The position numbers and the translations under genes were made by a program. Shown here piece by piece: positions 32,466 to 41,557 of a DNA stretch of 50,070 nt. Each line of letters starts with the position of its first letter. The first letter of the stretch is position 1. The notes beneath the pieces are model-generated. The model was not told where the DNA came from. It searched no databases and saw only the letters and a list, made by a program, of their open reading frames with translations. The DNA is from a bacterium (lineage in GTDB: Bacteria; Spirochaetota; UBA4802; UBA5550). The DNA lies in NCBI GenBank assembly GCA_024224995.1, contig JAAENB010000677.1, positions 1-50,070 on the forward strand. Direction: 5' to 3'.

Positions 32466-34295
32466 TCATATTATTTTATAAAGAGGGCCGCCTTTTTTCC
32501 CCAGCTCATCAACTTTCCCGGTTACCGCGGGATCTTCTATTAATGGTGGTGTATGATGAGGTTTCAGACGCGCGTCAATAATCAATGGTCCTTTGCAGCC
32601 CCAGTGCTTATGCTCCGTAAAGCTGTTTACTCCATATATGTCATGCGAGGGATTTGACCGGGTAAAGGTTGCCCAGAGAAAGTTGCTTTCATTTTTAGCG
32701 GCAAACTCACTATCATCGACAATAATAATAACAGCTATTTCTTTTAAACTGCTGTTTTTTAATGATTGAGCCAGCTCCTCTATTTGTGTTGAGCCTTTTT
32801 TATAATTGGAGAATTTTGGGCCTTTTATAAACATGATCCCGGGCAGCCCTGTGCGGGGATCTTTAAATCCCGTTGGAAGTTTACCCAGCCGGGGGATGGT
32901 TGTTGATAAAGAGCGAATTTTTTCACCGGCAGCCGCAATAATAACTTTTGACCCTTCATTAAATGCACTGCCTGAATAATCCAGGGTGTCAATAGTCGTT
33001 CGTGTTAAAAAGTGAATATCCCTGCTCCAGTTAACCCGTTCAAAGATATGAGTGAAAAAATCTTTTATAGTATAAATATCCAGCTGAGGATTATCTTCAT
33101 ATGCTGAAATAAATAGATATTTCGCAAGAGAGCAAGGCCCGTACCCGAGAATGGCATTTGCGGCAGTGAGGAGTTCCTGGGGCTTCCTGTTTTCATAGGG
33201 TACATACCGTTCCCTGGCTATTGCCAAAAGCAGGGGATGAACTCCGGCCGCGTCTACAGCATGGACTGCTTCCACTCCGGGAAGTTCCGCGGAAACTACT
33301 GATCCGGTTATTTCTTGTATTAATTCCCCAAAAACCGTATCTTCCTGGGGCGGCCGTCCTACTACGGTAAATGGCCAGATGGCATCTTTCCGGTGATAGA
33401 CTGAATCGACCTTAATATAAGGAAACTCATGGTGCATACTATAATAGCCCAGGTGATCGCCAAATGGACCTTCTGTTTTTGTCTCCCCATAGACCAGGGT
33501 TCCGGTTATACAAAAATCAGCGTCTGTTGAAATGGTAAAACCATTTTTTTGGGAATATCGAAACCGGCGTTTTCCCATGAGCCCGGCAAATATTGCTTCC
33601 GGCATGGTCTGAGGCAGCGGCATAACTGCCGCGAGAGTATGAGATGGCGGTCCGCCAACAAAAATACTTACGGGTAAGGGCTCTTTCCGGGCTATGGCTT
33701 TGGTATGGTGAATGCCTATATCGCGGCGGATCTGGTAGTGAAGCCCTATCTCTTTATTTGGAATATAATCATTACCGGAAAGCTGCACCCGGTACATTCC
33801 CAGGTTTGAGTTCCATATACCGGGCTGTTCCGGGTCTTCCGAGTAAACCTGGGGCAGCAGCACAAAAGCTCCGCCATCTTCGGGCCAGCACCGGATTTGA
33901 GGAAGTTTTTCTATTGTTGTTTTATTTTGTAAAACCGGGCCGTTTCTTACCTTTTTTGGCAGGGCGTAAATTGCCGTAAAAGGTGCTTTTTTATTTTTCC
34001 AGGGACTTTTTAGACCGCTTAACGGATCTCTGCTTATTTCTATAAGCTTTTTTACCTCTTCAAGACTGGACCGGAATATGAACCGGGCACGGTCCAGGGT
34101 CCCAAAGAGATTGGATACCGCGGGAAAAGGGCTGTTCTTCACGTTTTCAAAGAGGAGAGCGGGTCCGTTATTTTGATATACCCGCCGCTGGATCTCAGCT
34201 ATTTCAAGATTGGGGTCCAGCTCTTGTTTTATACGGATTAACTGCCCATGCCGCTCCAGGTCCTCTACGCACTCTTTTAAGTTCTTATAGTTCAT
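32466..34295 (-). CDS. UbiD-family prenyl-FMN decarboxylase
   Basis: Protein of 609 residues matching UbiD/menaquinone-related decarboxylases. These use prenylated FMN to decarboxylate aromatic or alpha,beta-unsaturated acids. Landmarks are NGPALLFENV (N-terminal), IGLHYQIRRDIGIHH, VGGPPSHTLAAVMPLPQ, then TEGPFGDHLGYYS with the conserved Glu, and the long C-terminal block DPRTGLPGIMFIKG. The length is in the range of the larger UbiD types. ATG 34295 is used; a TTG two codons earlier is possible, and no strong Shine-Dalgarno is seen. No UbiX flavin prenyltransferase is adjacent. Confidence 0.92.
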   Translation of the reverse strand: MNYKNLKECVEDLERHGQLIRIKQELDPNLEIAEIQRRVYQNNGPALLFENVKNSPFPAVSNLFGTLDRARFIFRSSLEEVKKLIEISRDPLSGLKSPWKNKKAPFTAIYALPKKVRNGPVLQNKTTIEKLPQIRCWPEDGGAFVLLPQVYSEDPEQPGIWNSNLGMYRVQLSGNDYIPNKEIGLHYQIRRDIGIHHTKAIARKEPLPVSIFVGGPPSHTLAAVMPLPQTMPEAIFAGLMGKRRFRYSQKNGFTISTDADFCITGTLVYGETKTEGPFGDHLGYYSMHHEFPYIKVDSVYHRKDAIWPFTVVGRPPQEDTVFGELIQEITGSVVSAELPGVEAVHAVDAAGVHPLLLAIARERYVPYENRKPQELLTAANAILGYGPCSLAKYLFISAYEDNPQLDIYTIKDFFTHIFERVNWSRDIHFLTRTTIDTLDYSGSAFNEGSKVIIAAAGEKIRSLSTTIPRLGKLPTGFKDPRTGLPGIMFIKGPKFSNYKKGSTQIEELAQSLKNSSLKEIAVIIIVDDSEFAAKNESNFLWATFTRSNPSHDIYGVNSFTEHKHWGCKGPLIIDARLKPHHTPPLIEDPAVTGKVDELGKKGGPLYKII

Positions 34296-34464
34296 TTCCA
34301 ATGATTTTTGGCGTTAAATTTATTATTGTCAAGTAAAAAGATAGCAGAGGCTTTATTCAGGGCTATTTTGAGTTTTTTTACTATTTATTTTGGCCTGTCA
34401 GGCCGATTTAGTTATGTAGTTTGTATAGTTTTGACTTTAACCTCAAAAAAGGAGTTGTATTCTT

Positions 34465-35007
34465 GTGGAAATGGATGGGTATCAATTTTGTATTTTAGAA
34501 GATGAAGTTGATTATATTGAATATGAAAAAGGGCTTTTTAGTGTATTCAGAGCTTCTTCTCCTGACGGTTTTCTGATGAAGAATTACCAGGTTATTGAAG
34601 ATTGCCGCTTGAAACCGTATTTCTCCTATTCCGATCTTGTTATTTACGCCATAAAAAAAGATGAGGAAATTGTTACTGCTATGGCCTTCAATCTGAATAT
34701 CAATCAAGAACTTCAGCTTGAAAAGATGAAATTTAATATTGATAACAGGAAATCAGGAGTTGATTACTGTGAAGGGATTAATTTTTTCAGTACCCTGGAA
34801 AAATATGAGAGGACTCTGGAGCGGTTCGGTATACTGGTAAAATGGGGTAATTTCGCGTTTGAAGATTTGAAAAAAAGAGGAATAAACAGGTGGTTTGGCT
34901 CCTGTGATGAGAAGCTGATGAATTTTTATAAAGTGCTAAAGTGTGAATTTATTGGTGAAATTGACCTGGATGGCATTACAGAACATCTATTTTTTCGCGA
35001 ATTGTGA
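34465..35007 (+). CDS. Hypothetical protein, possibly acetyltransferase-like
   Basis: Protein of 180 residues, acidic and cytoplasmic. GTG start at 34465 with AAGGAG ten bases upstream. The order of strands and helices, including a long middle strand EEIVTAMAFNL, a later helix FEDLKKRGINRWFGSCDEKLMNFYKVLK and the final strand FIGEIDLDG, resembles a GNAT N-acyltransferase. I do not see a clear acetyl-CoA pyrophosphate loop. Its stop touches the stop of the convergent RNA ligase gene. The call is tentative. Confidence 0.55.
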   Translation: MEMDGYQFCILEDEVDYIEYEKGLFSVFRASSPDGFLMKNYQVIEDCRLKPYFSYSDLVIYAIKKDEEIVTAMAFNLNINQELQLEKMKFNIDNRKSGVDYCEGINFFSTLEKYERTLERFGILVKWGNFAFEDLKKRGINRWFGSCDEKLMNFYKVLKCEFIGEIDLDGITEHLFFREL

Positions 35008-36078
35008 TTATTTTTTAATTTTTTTTATCAAAACTGCGGATTCTTTCCCAATTCTTTCATCAATCTGTTCTTTTTCAGCTGGTTTAAGGCTGGAATACCC
35101 ATTATTCAAATTGTCGTTTAATGTCTCCTGAATATCCTGTGTTAATTCTTTTAATATCTTGTTTTTATTTTTTGAAGTTAATCGGCCTGTTTTTGATATG
35201 GCGCTATTCAGCCGTTCTTTTGTTATGAGCGGCAGCACGTTGGTCTTAAAAAAATGCTCGTTGATATTAATATCAGCATGATTGCTTTTTTGAGGCTCCG
35301 CAGCGCTTGATGTCCATTTTTGAGCCTGCTGAAAGCGTTTATCTTCTGAAAATTGTGGTATTTTTATCTTAAGAACCGGCCGCATAAGCCCTTTTTGGGT
35401 TTTTATATAAAAATTATTATATGGCTTTATTACGATTCCTTCGGCTTTATTGTCAAAGCCGCCAATTTCCGGAAACCCAAGTAAAGCCGGTATGGTAGAT
35501 CTAAAACCGGTTTCATAGGCAAGAGCTTTTTCATAGGAACCGGTATAGAGTGCCCGGCTGTAAAACAGCTCAAACTCTATGCATATTTGTTCAAATATAT
35601 TAAAATCGAGATAATTTTTTTCTCCGGAATCGTGAATACAGGCTATATCAAAAATTGAGAATTCAATGTTTGGGGAATAATAGATCCCGGTTTGTACTGC
35701 CTGTACGGTGGAATTGGGACGCACGCCGGGGTGGGGATATTCGCCGCCGAATAATTCTCCGTATACTGATATTTGAGCGATTGTATTGTTTTTTTCTTTT
35801 AAAATTGGGAACAGGTTCTCTATTTTGGGCAACAGTGTTTTTTTGAGCGTGCCATAGCCAAAAAAATCTTCATTCCCCGAAAGAAGCTCTTTTCTTTTGG
35901 CAAATTCAATTTTCTTGCCGTTTGAATGAACGCAAAAGTTCGCTCCATGTATTTTTTCCGTAACCACCCAATCGGTTTTATTAAACTGGCGATAGTCTTT
36001 TTCGGTTAAATTCCATTTGCGAAAATCTTCGCTTATTTTTTCATATGAGTAGTGTTCTATTTGCCGTAATTGTTTCAT
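35008..36078 (-). CDS. Rnl2-type RNA ligase
   Basis: Protein of 356 residues of the covalent nucleotidyltransferase superfamily, closest in motif style to T4 Rnl2 and RNA-editing ligases. Motif I is TEKIHGANF with nucleophile Lys42. Motif III is VYGELFGG (105-112), motif IIIa FSIFDI (140-145), motif IV AEGIVIKP (212-219) and motif V VLKIKI (235-240). A helical C-terminal domain follows, as in Rnl2. These enzymes seal nicks in duplex RNA using ATP. No repair partner or phage gene is adjacent, so it is an orphan chromosomal RNA ligase. Confidence 0.9.
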   Translation of the reverse strand: MKQLRQIEHYSYEKISEDFRKWNLTEKDYRQFNKTDWVVTEKIHGANFCVHSNGKKIEFAKRKELLSGNEDFFGYGTLKKTLLPKIENLFPILKEKNNTIAQISVYGELFGGEYPHPGVRPNSTVQAVQTGIYYSPNIEFSIFDIACIHDSGEKNYLDFNIFEQICIEFELFYSRALYTGSYEKALAYETGFRSTIPALLGFPEIGGFDNKAEGIVIKPYNNFYIKTQKGLMRPVLKIKIPQFSEDKRFQQAQKWTSSAAEPQKSNHADININEHFFKTNVLPLITKERLNSAISKTGRLTSKNKNKILKELTQDIQETLNDNLNNGYSSLKPAEKEQIDERIGKESAVLIKKIKK

Positions 36079-36157
36079 ACTATTTTTGATGATATTGCTA
36101 TTGACAAAATATTAATACAAGCCACTTTTTGCGCTAAAGTAAAATAAGGTAAAATAT

Positions 36158-36808
36158 ATGAAAGATTACGCAGCGTTTTTTGATCTCGATCACACTATTC
36201 TCAGTATTAGCAGCGGTCATGTTTCAGTCCGGTATTTTTATGAAAATAAACATGTCAACTATTTTGATCTGTCTAAAATTATAGCAATATTCATACTGGA
36301 GCGGCTTAACCTGGTTAAAATTGATTATTTAGCAAAAAGCTGGGCTTTGTGGTTTCGCGGCAAAAAAGAAGCCGATATGCTTCCCCATTTTCTGGCAATT
36401 AATGCTGTCTTAAAAGAAAATGTCCGTGAGGGCGCGATTAAAGAGATTAATTTTCATAAAGAAAACAATGCCCAAATTATTCTTCTTTCTGCCTCCCTGA
36501 ATCTTGTCTGTGATCATTTAAAAGATTATATTCCTCTTGATGATGTTTTATGTACAAACTTTGAATCCGAAAACGGGCTGTTTACCGGGAAGATGCTAAC
36601 CAGGTACTGTTTTGAAAAGGAAAAACTAAATCGTGCTGCTGAATATTGCAGGGAGAATAATTTTAGCCTGGAAAACGCTTATTATTATGGTGATTCTTTT
36701 AATGACCGGTTTATTCTTGAAGCTGTTGGCCATCCCAGGTGTGTTACTCCTGATAAAAAACTTCTAAAAAAAGCTCAGGAGAACAACTGGGATATTTGCA
36801 ACTGGTAA
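36158..36808 (+). CDS. HAD-superfamily IB phosphatase
   Basis: Protein of 216 residues with the HAD motifs: FFDLDHTIL (nucleophile Asp9, Asp11), ILLSASLN (motif II Ser), a Lys region at EKEKLNRA and YYYGDSFND (motif IV). This is the SerB-like subfamily IB, which acts on phosphoserine or similar small phosphates. An AAGGT and a short gap precede the ATG. The substrate is not defined. It stands alone between the RNA ligase and the exported protein. Confidence 0.87.
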   Translation: MKDYAAFFDLDHTILSISSGHVSVRYFYENKHVNYFDLSKIIAIFILERLNLVKIDYLAKSWALWFRGKKEADMLPHFLAINAVLKENVREGAIKEINFHKENNAQIILLSASLNLVCDHLKDYIPLDDVLCTNFESENGLFTGKMLTRYCFEKEKLNRAAEYCRENNFSLENAYYYGDSFNDRFILEAVGHPRCVTPDKKLLKKAQENNWDICNW

Positions 36809-36810
36809 GA

Positions 36811-38247
36811 TTACGGTGTTGCCGGTGTAGTTGGTGTAGTTGGTTTTTTTTCTCCTGCCGGAGCTACGGGAGCTGTAGGCTGCGGTTTTGGCTCGTCATA
36901 GAGTAAGGGCATGCAAAAATTATCTACATTGTCATTTATTACAGCAGATAACTTGCTTCTGAGGGCAACGCATTCCGGTATTTCTCTATAGCTCTTAACA
37001 TATAATCCTTCCTCAAGAAGCTTGGTCTGGCAGACAAGAGCTCCTTTTGAGCCGTACATAAAATCATTTTCAACTTTCAGCATTTTATCCAGTTCTTTTT
37101 CATCTACAAGTTTGTCCAGTTCCGCAAGAGGCATTGTCTCACTTGGAAATTTGTTGTTCATTACTTTGGCTTTGGCGTATGCCGGATAGAATTTACCGTC
37201 TTTTTTCCAGTTCGCGTCTATTTTCTGACGGCAGATCTTACCCTTATAGTAGATATTCATCATATTCCTGTCGGCGCGTTCTATTTCCGCGAAAAATTCA
37301 GCGTTCAGGTTAAGTATATGCTTTTTTTTGTACAGGAGCATGGTTTTGCCTGTTATCGGGTCAATAACGTCCTTTTCGAGTTTTATCATATTCTGGAATT
37401 CGGTATTTTCCACCCAGGGAACAACTTCCATGGTTGTTACTTTTCCGGTCATTGGATCCTGCATTGAAATAAACGCGTCTTTTATGGCGGCCTTGAATGT
37501 TTCAATATCATAGGATATAAGGGACGCTTCCTGGCTTTTTCCCAGTCCCCATGCCTGGGCTGTAATAGTCAGTTTTTTCGTTCCGGCTGCGGCTTTTAGT
37601 GACGCGCTTGAAGAGGCTCCTGCTCCGGCAAAACCCTTGATCGACATTTCCAGTTTATCCTCAAAAGAGGCATCTGAATGTACTGAAATATCAGTATAGG
37701 TGAATACCGCTAGAAATTTGGCGTTTCTTCCCAGGGACCGGACATAGTATGATCCGCAGCTGCTGAAAAAACCGGGAATATCATTATTTGTGAGGAGCTC
37801 TCCGGCTGAACTGCTTAATCGCGTTCTGGCCTCATCAACAGAGGCGTAATATGTATCCATATTTATTTCCGCGTTTATATGATGATAATATTCTTTTACG
37901 CCACTTGAAAAAGTATATTTTTGAGTATAGTCAGCAGTAACGGCAACGCCTGATACTGGCACAGCAACATTTGCCTGTGCCCCAATACCGGCAGAAGCAC
38001 TTGCTGAAGCAGTGTGTTCTACAGATTCAAATTTATACTGAAAATCGTATGACGGCTCGGTAATTACCACATTATCCATACATTTGGATTGAAAAGTATT
38101 GGTTACAATAGTATAGCCTCTTCCCAGAACCGGAGTAAGTGCTGTATCTGATATTCTGGCATCACGTATGATGGTAGGACCAGCATAAATGCTAAAAAAG
38201 ATAACCAGTACTATGAGCATAAGCAGTAATCGGCTTAATCTTTTCAT
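36811..38247 (-). CDS. Exported protein with MACPF-like signature
   Basis: Protein of 478 residues with a signal peptide (MKRLSRLLLMLIVLVIFFSI, cleaved about residue 22); the start at 38247 is supported by GGAGG six bases before. It contains a long beta-rich region with Ser/Ala-rich stretches and the block FFSSCGSYYVRSLGRNAKFLA (160-180). This resembles the Y/W-G-T-H-Y/F signature of MACPF/CDC pore-forming proteins, with Cys-Gly-Ser-Tyr-Tyr here. A Pro/Thr-rich tail (PTAPVAPAGEKKPTTP) ends it. A secreted pore-forming-like protein is possible but unproven. Confidence 0.65.
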   Translation of the reverse strand: MKRLSRLLLMLIVLVIFFSIYAGPTIIRDARISDTALTPVLGRGYTIVTNTFQSKCMDNVVITEPSYDFQYKFESVEHTASASASAGIGAQANVAVPVSGVAVTADYTQKYTFSSGVKEYYHHINAEINMDTYYASVDEARTRLSSSAGELLTNNDIPGFFSSCGSYYVRSLGRNAKFLAVFTYTDISVHSDASFEDKLEMSIKGFAGAGASSSASLKAAAGTKKLTITAQAWGLGKSQEASLISYDIETFKAAIKDAFISMQDPMTGKVTTMEVVPWVENTEFQNMIKLEKDVIDPITGKTMLLYKKKHILNLNAEFFAEIERADRNMMNIYYKGKICRQKIDANWKKDGKFYPAYAKAKVMNNKFPSETMPLAELDKLVDEKELDKMLKVENDFMYGSKGALVCQTKLLEEGLYVKSYREIPECVALRSKLSAVINDNVDNFCMPLLYDEPKPQPTAPVAPAGEKKPTTPTTPATP

Positions 38248-38377
38248 TTTTTCCTCCGGCTTGAGCTGTAACAAATGCAATATTCTAATTAAAAATTCAG
38301 TAAATATTTATTCTATATTATAGCTCTTCATTAATGCAAGGACTTTTTTGGGTTTTTTATCAATATGAATTAATGAA

Positions 38378-39292
38378 TTATATCTTTCCCGATGATAAAA
38401 ACCGGTATAAATTACTATTAATATGAACAACTTCCTCATGTTTGTTCGGACTTTCTATAAAAATGATCCTGTGCTTGCTGAGATCTTCTATTGTGAGGTC
38501 ATTTTCATGGATTTTTTTAAGCTGTACCCCTTCCAGTTCCAGTTCCTTTTTGAAATATTCGCTTTTTCTTTTTGTGCATTTTTGTGTATAAATGTTAATA
38601 AACCTTGTCTTATGGGTTTTTATCCATTTTTTAAACGTTTCCTGGTTATTATATAAACCGTCGAAGAGGTAGACTTCTTTTATATGTTCCGTGAGGCCTC
38701 CTTTTTTTATTATGTTTGCTATTGCCTTATAAGCGCCGCTATGGCCGCATATTACTATGGACCCGGGGGTAATTTTCCCGAGTGTTCCCTGTTTTTCCAG
38801 GGTTTTGCTGACTTCGTTTATCAATTGTTTGAACCCGTTTTTGTCTTCCATTTTGCCGGCAAATGAATCAGGCGCGTTTTTTGGACCTTCCGGAAAGATC
38901 AGTATGGCGTTCCTGTTTGAACGTTCGAACTGCTTAATTAAACGGAATTCTTCTATGGTTTTATCGACATTATTATACCACCCGTGAAAATAAATGACAA
39001 AATTTACGGGACTTTCTCCTGTATGATTCTTTTTAAGAGTTTCCGGAATATAAACCGCCACTGTATTGTCGTTATAGTGCTTTGAATATGAGTAATATAT
39101 TCCTTTGCTGGTATAACCCTTGCTTCTTTTTGGGTGAGGAAAGGGGGCGTTTGCTAATTTTAAATATTGCAGTTCACCTTTTTGGTTGATCGTACTCTTT
39201 TTTTCAGCTGCATAATTTATGCATGAAAATACCGTGAGTATTAAGAGTAATATTATTGCTGATTTGTGTGCAAATTGCTTTCGATTGTTCAT
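38378..39292 (-). CDS. Alpha/beta-hydrolase lipoprotein
   Basis: Protein of 304 residues with a lipoprotein signal (VFSC, Cys24); the start at 39292 is supported by GGAGG. The alpha/beta-hydrolase features are an oxyanion-type YFHGWYNN (101-108) and the nucleophile elbow ICGHSGAY (Ser185). A catalytic His probably lies near the C-terminus, where HEEVVHINSNL is seen; the acid is not certain. It may be an esterase acting at the cell envelope. No neighbour shares an obvious pathway. Confidence 0.75.
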   Translation of the reverse strand: MNNRKQFAHKSAIILLLILTVFSCINYAAEKKSTINQKGELQYLKLANAPFPHPKRSKGYTSKGIYYSYSKHYNDNTVAVYIPETLKKNHTGESPVNFVIYFHGWYNNVDKTIEEFRLIKQFERSNRNAILIFPEGPKNAPDSFAGKMEDKNGFKQLINEVSKTLEKQGTLGKITPGSIVICGHSGAYKAIANIIKKGGLTEHIKEVYLFDGLYNNQETFKKWIKTHKTRFINIYTQKCTKRKSEYFKKELELEGVQLKKIHENDLTIEDLSKHRIIFIESPNKHEEVVHINSNLYRFLSSGKI

Positions 39293-39389
39293 TGGATGCC
39301 TCCGAAATCTGTGATTTCCTGGCATCCACTACGTATGAACTCCGAAAATGTTCATTTTTTTTGAAAAAATTCAAAAAAAATGATATTTT

Positions 39390-40328
39390 TTAGTTTTTAT
39401 TTGATCTAATTAAACGAATTAAAATATAAACAGGGATAAAAATACTTCCCAGTATAAGAGACGCTGAATAAAGCGGCCATTTTCGTTGAATTGTCGATTT
39501 TTTTACACTTATCATCAGGAATATTCGTATTAATACTTCAAGAGAAATCAGGGCGATAAACAGGTAGAATGGTTTCCCTTCATAAGGAGATCCGGGTTTG
39601 GTTCGTATTATTACCGTTGTCCGCAGGAATCTTTTTTGTGATTCTATATTTTTTTCAAGTTTATCTAATTGAGCTTCAATCTTCTTTTTTTCTTTTTTGG
39701 TTGTTTCAATTAGTATGTAGCTTTCAAACATCGTTCTGGTTCCTGGTCCTCCTTTTTTGGAATGGACTTTTGAACGAACAGGTTTAATATAAACATCAGA
39801 TTTTGTAGTTTCTTTTTCTATGTTATTTTTTTCCAGGAATGCCTGCACTGTATAATTGGCATTGGTGCTCCCTTTGTAATACTCTTCTTTGTGAAATCTT
39901 TTTTTCCGGTGAAGAAATTCCTGGAACGCTGGATCGTTGTTTTGAGACATAATATCGGCCTGGATGGTTTTTATTTCTCCTATATATCCACGGAACACAA
40001 AGGTCATTGCTATGAGCAAGGGCAGAAAGGCTGCTATGTTTCGGAGCGCCGATGCGGTAAACAGTCTTTTTTTAGAACGAGACTGTTCCGGTTCAAGAGT
40101 ATCGAGTTTCTTTAACAGGTTCTGTTTAAAACCCGGAGAAATTTCGGGCATTGGTTCCGAAGCGAGAACCCGGTTATTCCGCAGAATGGTCTCTTTCATG
40201 CTCCGGCATTCCGTACACTCAGCAAGGTGTTCTTCAAGTTTTATTTCGTTTTCAGGGTCAATTTCATGAAATATATATTTTTCAAATATCAGGTCATGAA
40301 AAGGACTATGAGAATTATTCTCGCCCAT
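39390..40328 (-). CDS. Anti-sigma factor, zinc-finger type
   Basis: Protein of 312 residues beginning with a short anti-sigma zinc-binding motif, His-x3-Cys-x2-Cys in HLAECTEC (His34, Cys38, Cys41), with an upstream His21. A membrane helix follows (about 95-113), then a periplasmic coiled region and two C-terminal helices (about 253-305). It overlaps the ECF sigma gene by 40 bases, the usual arrangement for a sigma/anti-sigma pair. It should hold the sigma factor at the membrane until a signal arrives. Confidence 0.88.
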   Translation of the reverse strand: MGENNSHSPFHDLIFEKYIFHEIDPENEIKLEEHLAECTECRSMKETILRNNRVLASEPMPEISPGFKQNLLKKLDTLEPEQSRSKKRLFTASALRNIAAFLPLLIAMTFVFRGYIGEIKTIQADIMSQNNDPAFQEFLHRKKRFHKEEYYKGSTNANYTVQAFLEKNNIEKETTKSDVYIKPVRSKVHSKKGGPGTRTMFESYILIETTKKEKKKIEAQLDKLEKNIESQKRFLRTTVIIRTKPGSPYEGKPFYLFIALISLEVLIRIFLMISVKKSTIQRKWPLYSASLILGSIFIPVYILIRLIRSNKN

Positions 40329-40900
40329 TCCGGATTCTCCTTTTTAACATTAAAATAGACCTGCTGATACGCGTTATATAGCCGTGATTTTACTGTTCCC
40401 ATTGGGATCGAAAGAGTTTCGGCTATTTCATTATATGAAAATTTCTCGAAATGAAAGAGGATAAACGCCTCTTTTTGCTTTTCCGGCAGTGATTCTATTG
40501 CTTTTTGAAGTATTTCTAATAATTCTTTGTCCAGCAGTTCCTGTTCCGGCTGGCTTTCAGTGCCCGCGATGGTTTCTACCAGGGGCGGTGCAGCGGGATT
40601 ATTTTTGCTTGTAAAACTCCTGTCAAGGGAGAGTACCTTTTTTTTCTTTCGGAAGAAGTCGTAACACAGGTTGGTCGCGATTTTATAGATCCAGGGTTTA
40701 AAGGGCTGTGTTGTGTCATATGATTCTATGTTAAGATAAAAGCGAATAAAAACTTCCTGGAGCAGATCTTCCGCGTCATCACTGTCCCTGGTAAGGCGAT
40801 AGAGGTAGTTTAATAATCGTTGGCTGTACCGGTCTACAATTAAACCAATAAGAGTTTTATCACCTTTTTGGATTTGGGATATTATCTCTTCATCTTCCAT
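40289..40900 (-). CDS. ECF-family RNA polymerase sigma factor
   Basis: Protein of 203 residues with sigma region 2 (LIVDRYSQRLLNYLYRLTRDSDDAEDLLQEVFIRFY, then PWIYKIATNLCYDFFRK) and region 4 (LPEKQKEAFILFHFEKFSYNEIAETLSIPMGTVKSRLY). There is no region 1 or 3, as expected for ECF (group IV) sigma factors. Its start lies inside the upstream 58-aa ORF and its 3' end overlaps the anti-sigma gene, so all are translationally linked. Confidence 0.95.
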   Translation of the reverse strand: MEDEEIISQIQKGDKTLIGLIVDRYSQRLLNYLYRLTRDSDDAEDLLQEVFIRFYLNIESYDTTQPFKPWIYKIATNLCYDFFRKKKKVLSLDRSFTSKNNPAAPPLVETIAGTESQPEQELLDKELLEILQKAIESLPEKQKEAFILFHFEKFSYNEIAETLSIPMGTVKSRLYNAYQQVYFNVKKENPEWARIILIVLFMT

Positions 40901-41066
40901 CTTTTTTTAACCATTTATGAATTCTCATTTGAATTCTTGTGAAAAATGATTCCGTCTTCTCTTCAGATGATTTTTTTTCTGATTTTACAGTGATGCTGGA
41001 ACAACCAAAATTTTCCAGAATTGTAACTGATGATTCTTGGTTTATTTTTTTTGGTTCGTTATTCAT
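40890..41066 (-). CDS. Small basic protein between HTH and sigma genes (58 aa)
   Basis: A 58-residue ORF that starts at an ATG overlapping the HTH gene stop (ATGA) and ends 11 bases inside the sigma gene. The protein has a polar middle rich in Ser, Lys and Glu and a basic end RIQMRIHKWLKKDGR. It has no membrane helix. The four-base overlap on one side and the overlap on the other suggest it is a real, translationally coupled gene. I do not know its role; it could modulate sigma or HTH activity. Confidence 0.5.
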   Translation of the reverse strand: MNNEPKKINQESSVTILENFGCSSITVKSEKKSSEEKTESFFTRIQMRIHKWLKKDGR

Positions 41067-41419
41067 TTTATTTTTGTTATAATATCTTTGATCTCATTTT
41101 TAGATATCATAGCATCAAGAATAATCTTGATAGCTTTTTTATCATCCTCATCCATTTGCGCAACTTTTTCAAATTGCTGTAGTAAGTCCATATCTCGTAT
41201 TGTTTCACCTGAGATATTTTTAGGATTGTCAAACAGAAGAAAATCAGAACTTACTTCAAAAAATTCAGCTAATTTTTTTATCGTATCAGCAGAAGGCATT
41301 TGTTTATTTGATTCATACCTGCTAATATTGGTGATATGAACTTCCAGGATATCTGCCAGTTTTTCCTGAGAAATATCCTTTTCCTTTCTTAGCTTTCTTA
41401 TTTTTTGACCCAGACTCAT
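41063..41419 (-). CDS. XRE-family HTH regulator
   Basis: Protein of 118 residues with an N-terminal Cro/C1 HTH: GQKIRKLRKEKDISQEKLAD and then LEVHITNISRYESNKQMPS as recognition helix. The C-terminal half is a helical dimerisation region. It heads the operon with the 58-aa ORF, ECF sigma factor and anti-sigma factor, and is divergent from the small gene at 41558. A palindrome in the divergent region (41502-41538) may be its operator. Confidence 0.88.
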   Translation of the reverse strand: MSLGQKIRKLRKEKDISQEKLADILEVHITNISRYESNKQMPSADTIKKLAEFFEVSSDFLLFDNPKNISGETIRDMDLLQQFEKVAQMDEDDKKAIKIILDAMISKNEIKDIITKIK

Positions 41420-41492
41420 GAATTAACTCTTTAAAATTATTATTATGATGTATATAAATATAATATTTTTTTAGAAAATCAAGATATTTTTC

Positions 41493-41520
41493 TTGACGGA
41501 TAAACAGTTGGCTCTATGTT
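41493..41520 (+). promoter_or_regulatory. Candidate promoter with operator palindrome
   Basis: TTGACG (41493-41498), a 16-base gap and TATGTT (41515-41520). The palindrome AAACAGTT (41502-41509) and AACTGTTT (41531-41538) spans the gap and start region, which suits repression by the divergent HTH protein. Confidence 0.45.
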
Positions 41521-41557
41521 TAATGGAGTTAACTGTTTGAAATATAGAAGGAAGCCC

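Noticed and set aside
34308..34505. 65-residue ORF upstream of the acyltransferase-like gene
   Set aside because: No ribosome site, low-complexity hydrophobic reading, and it overlaps the better-supported gene at 34465.
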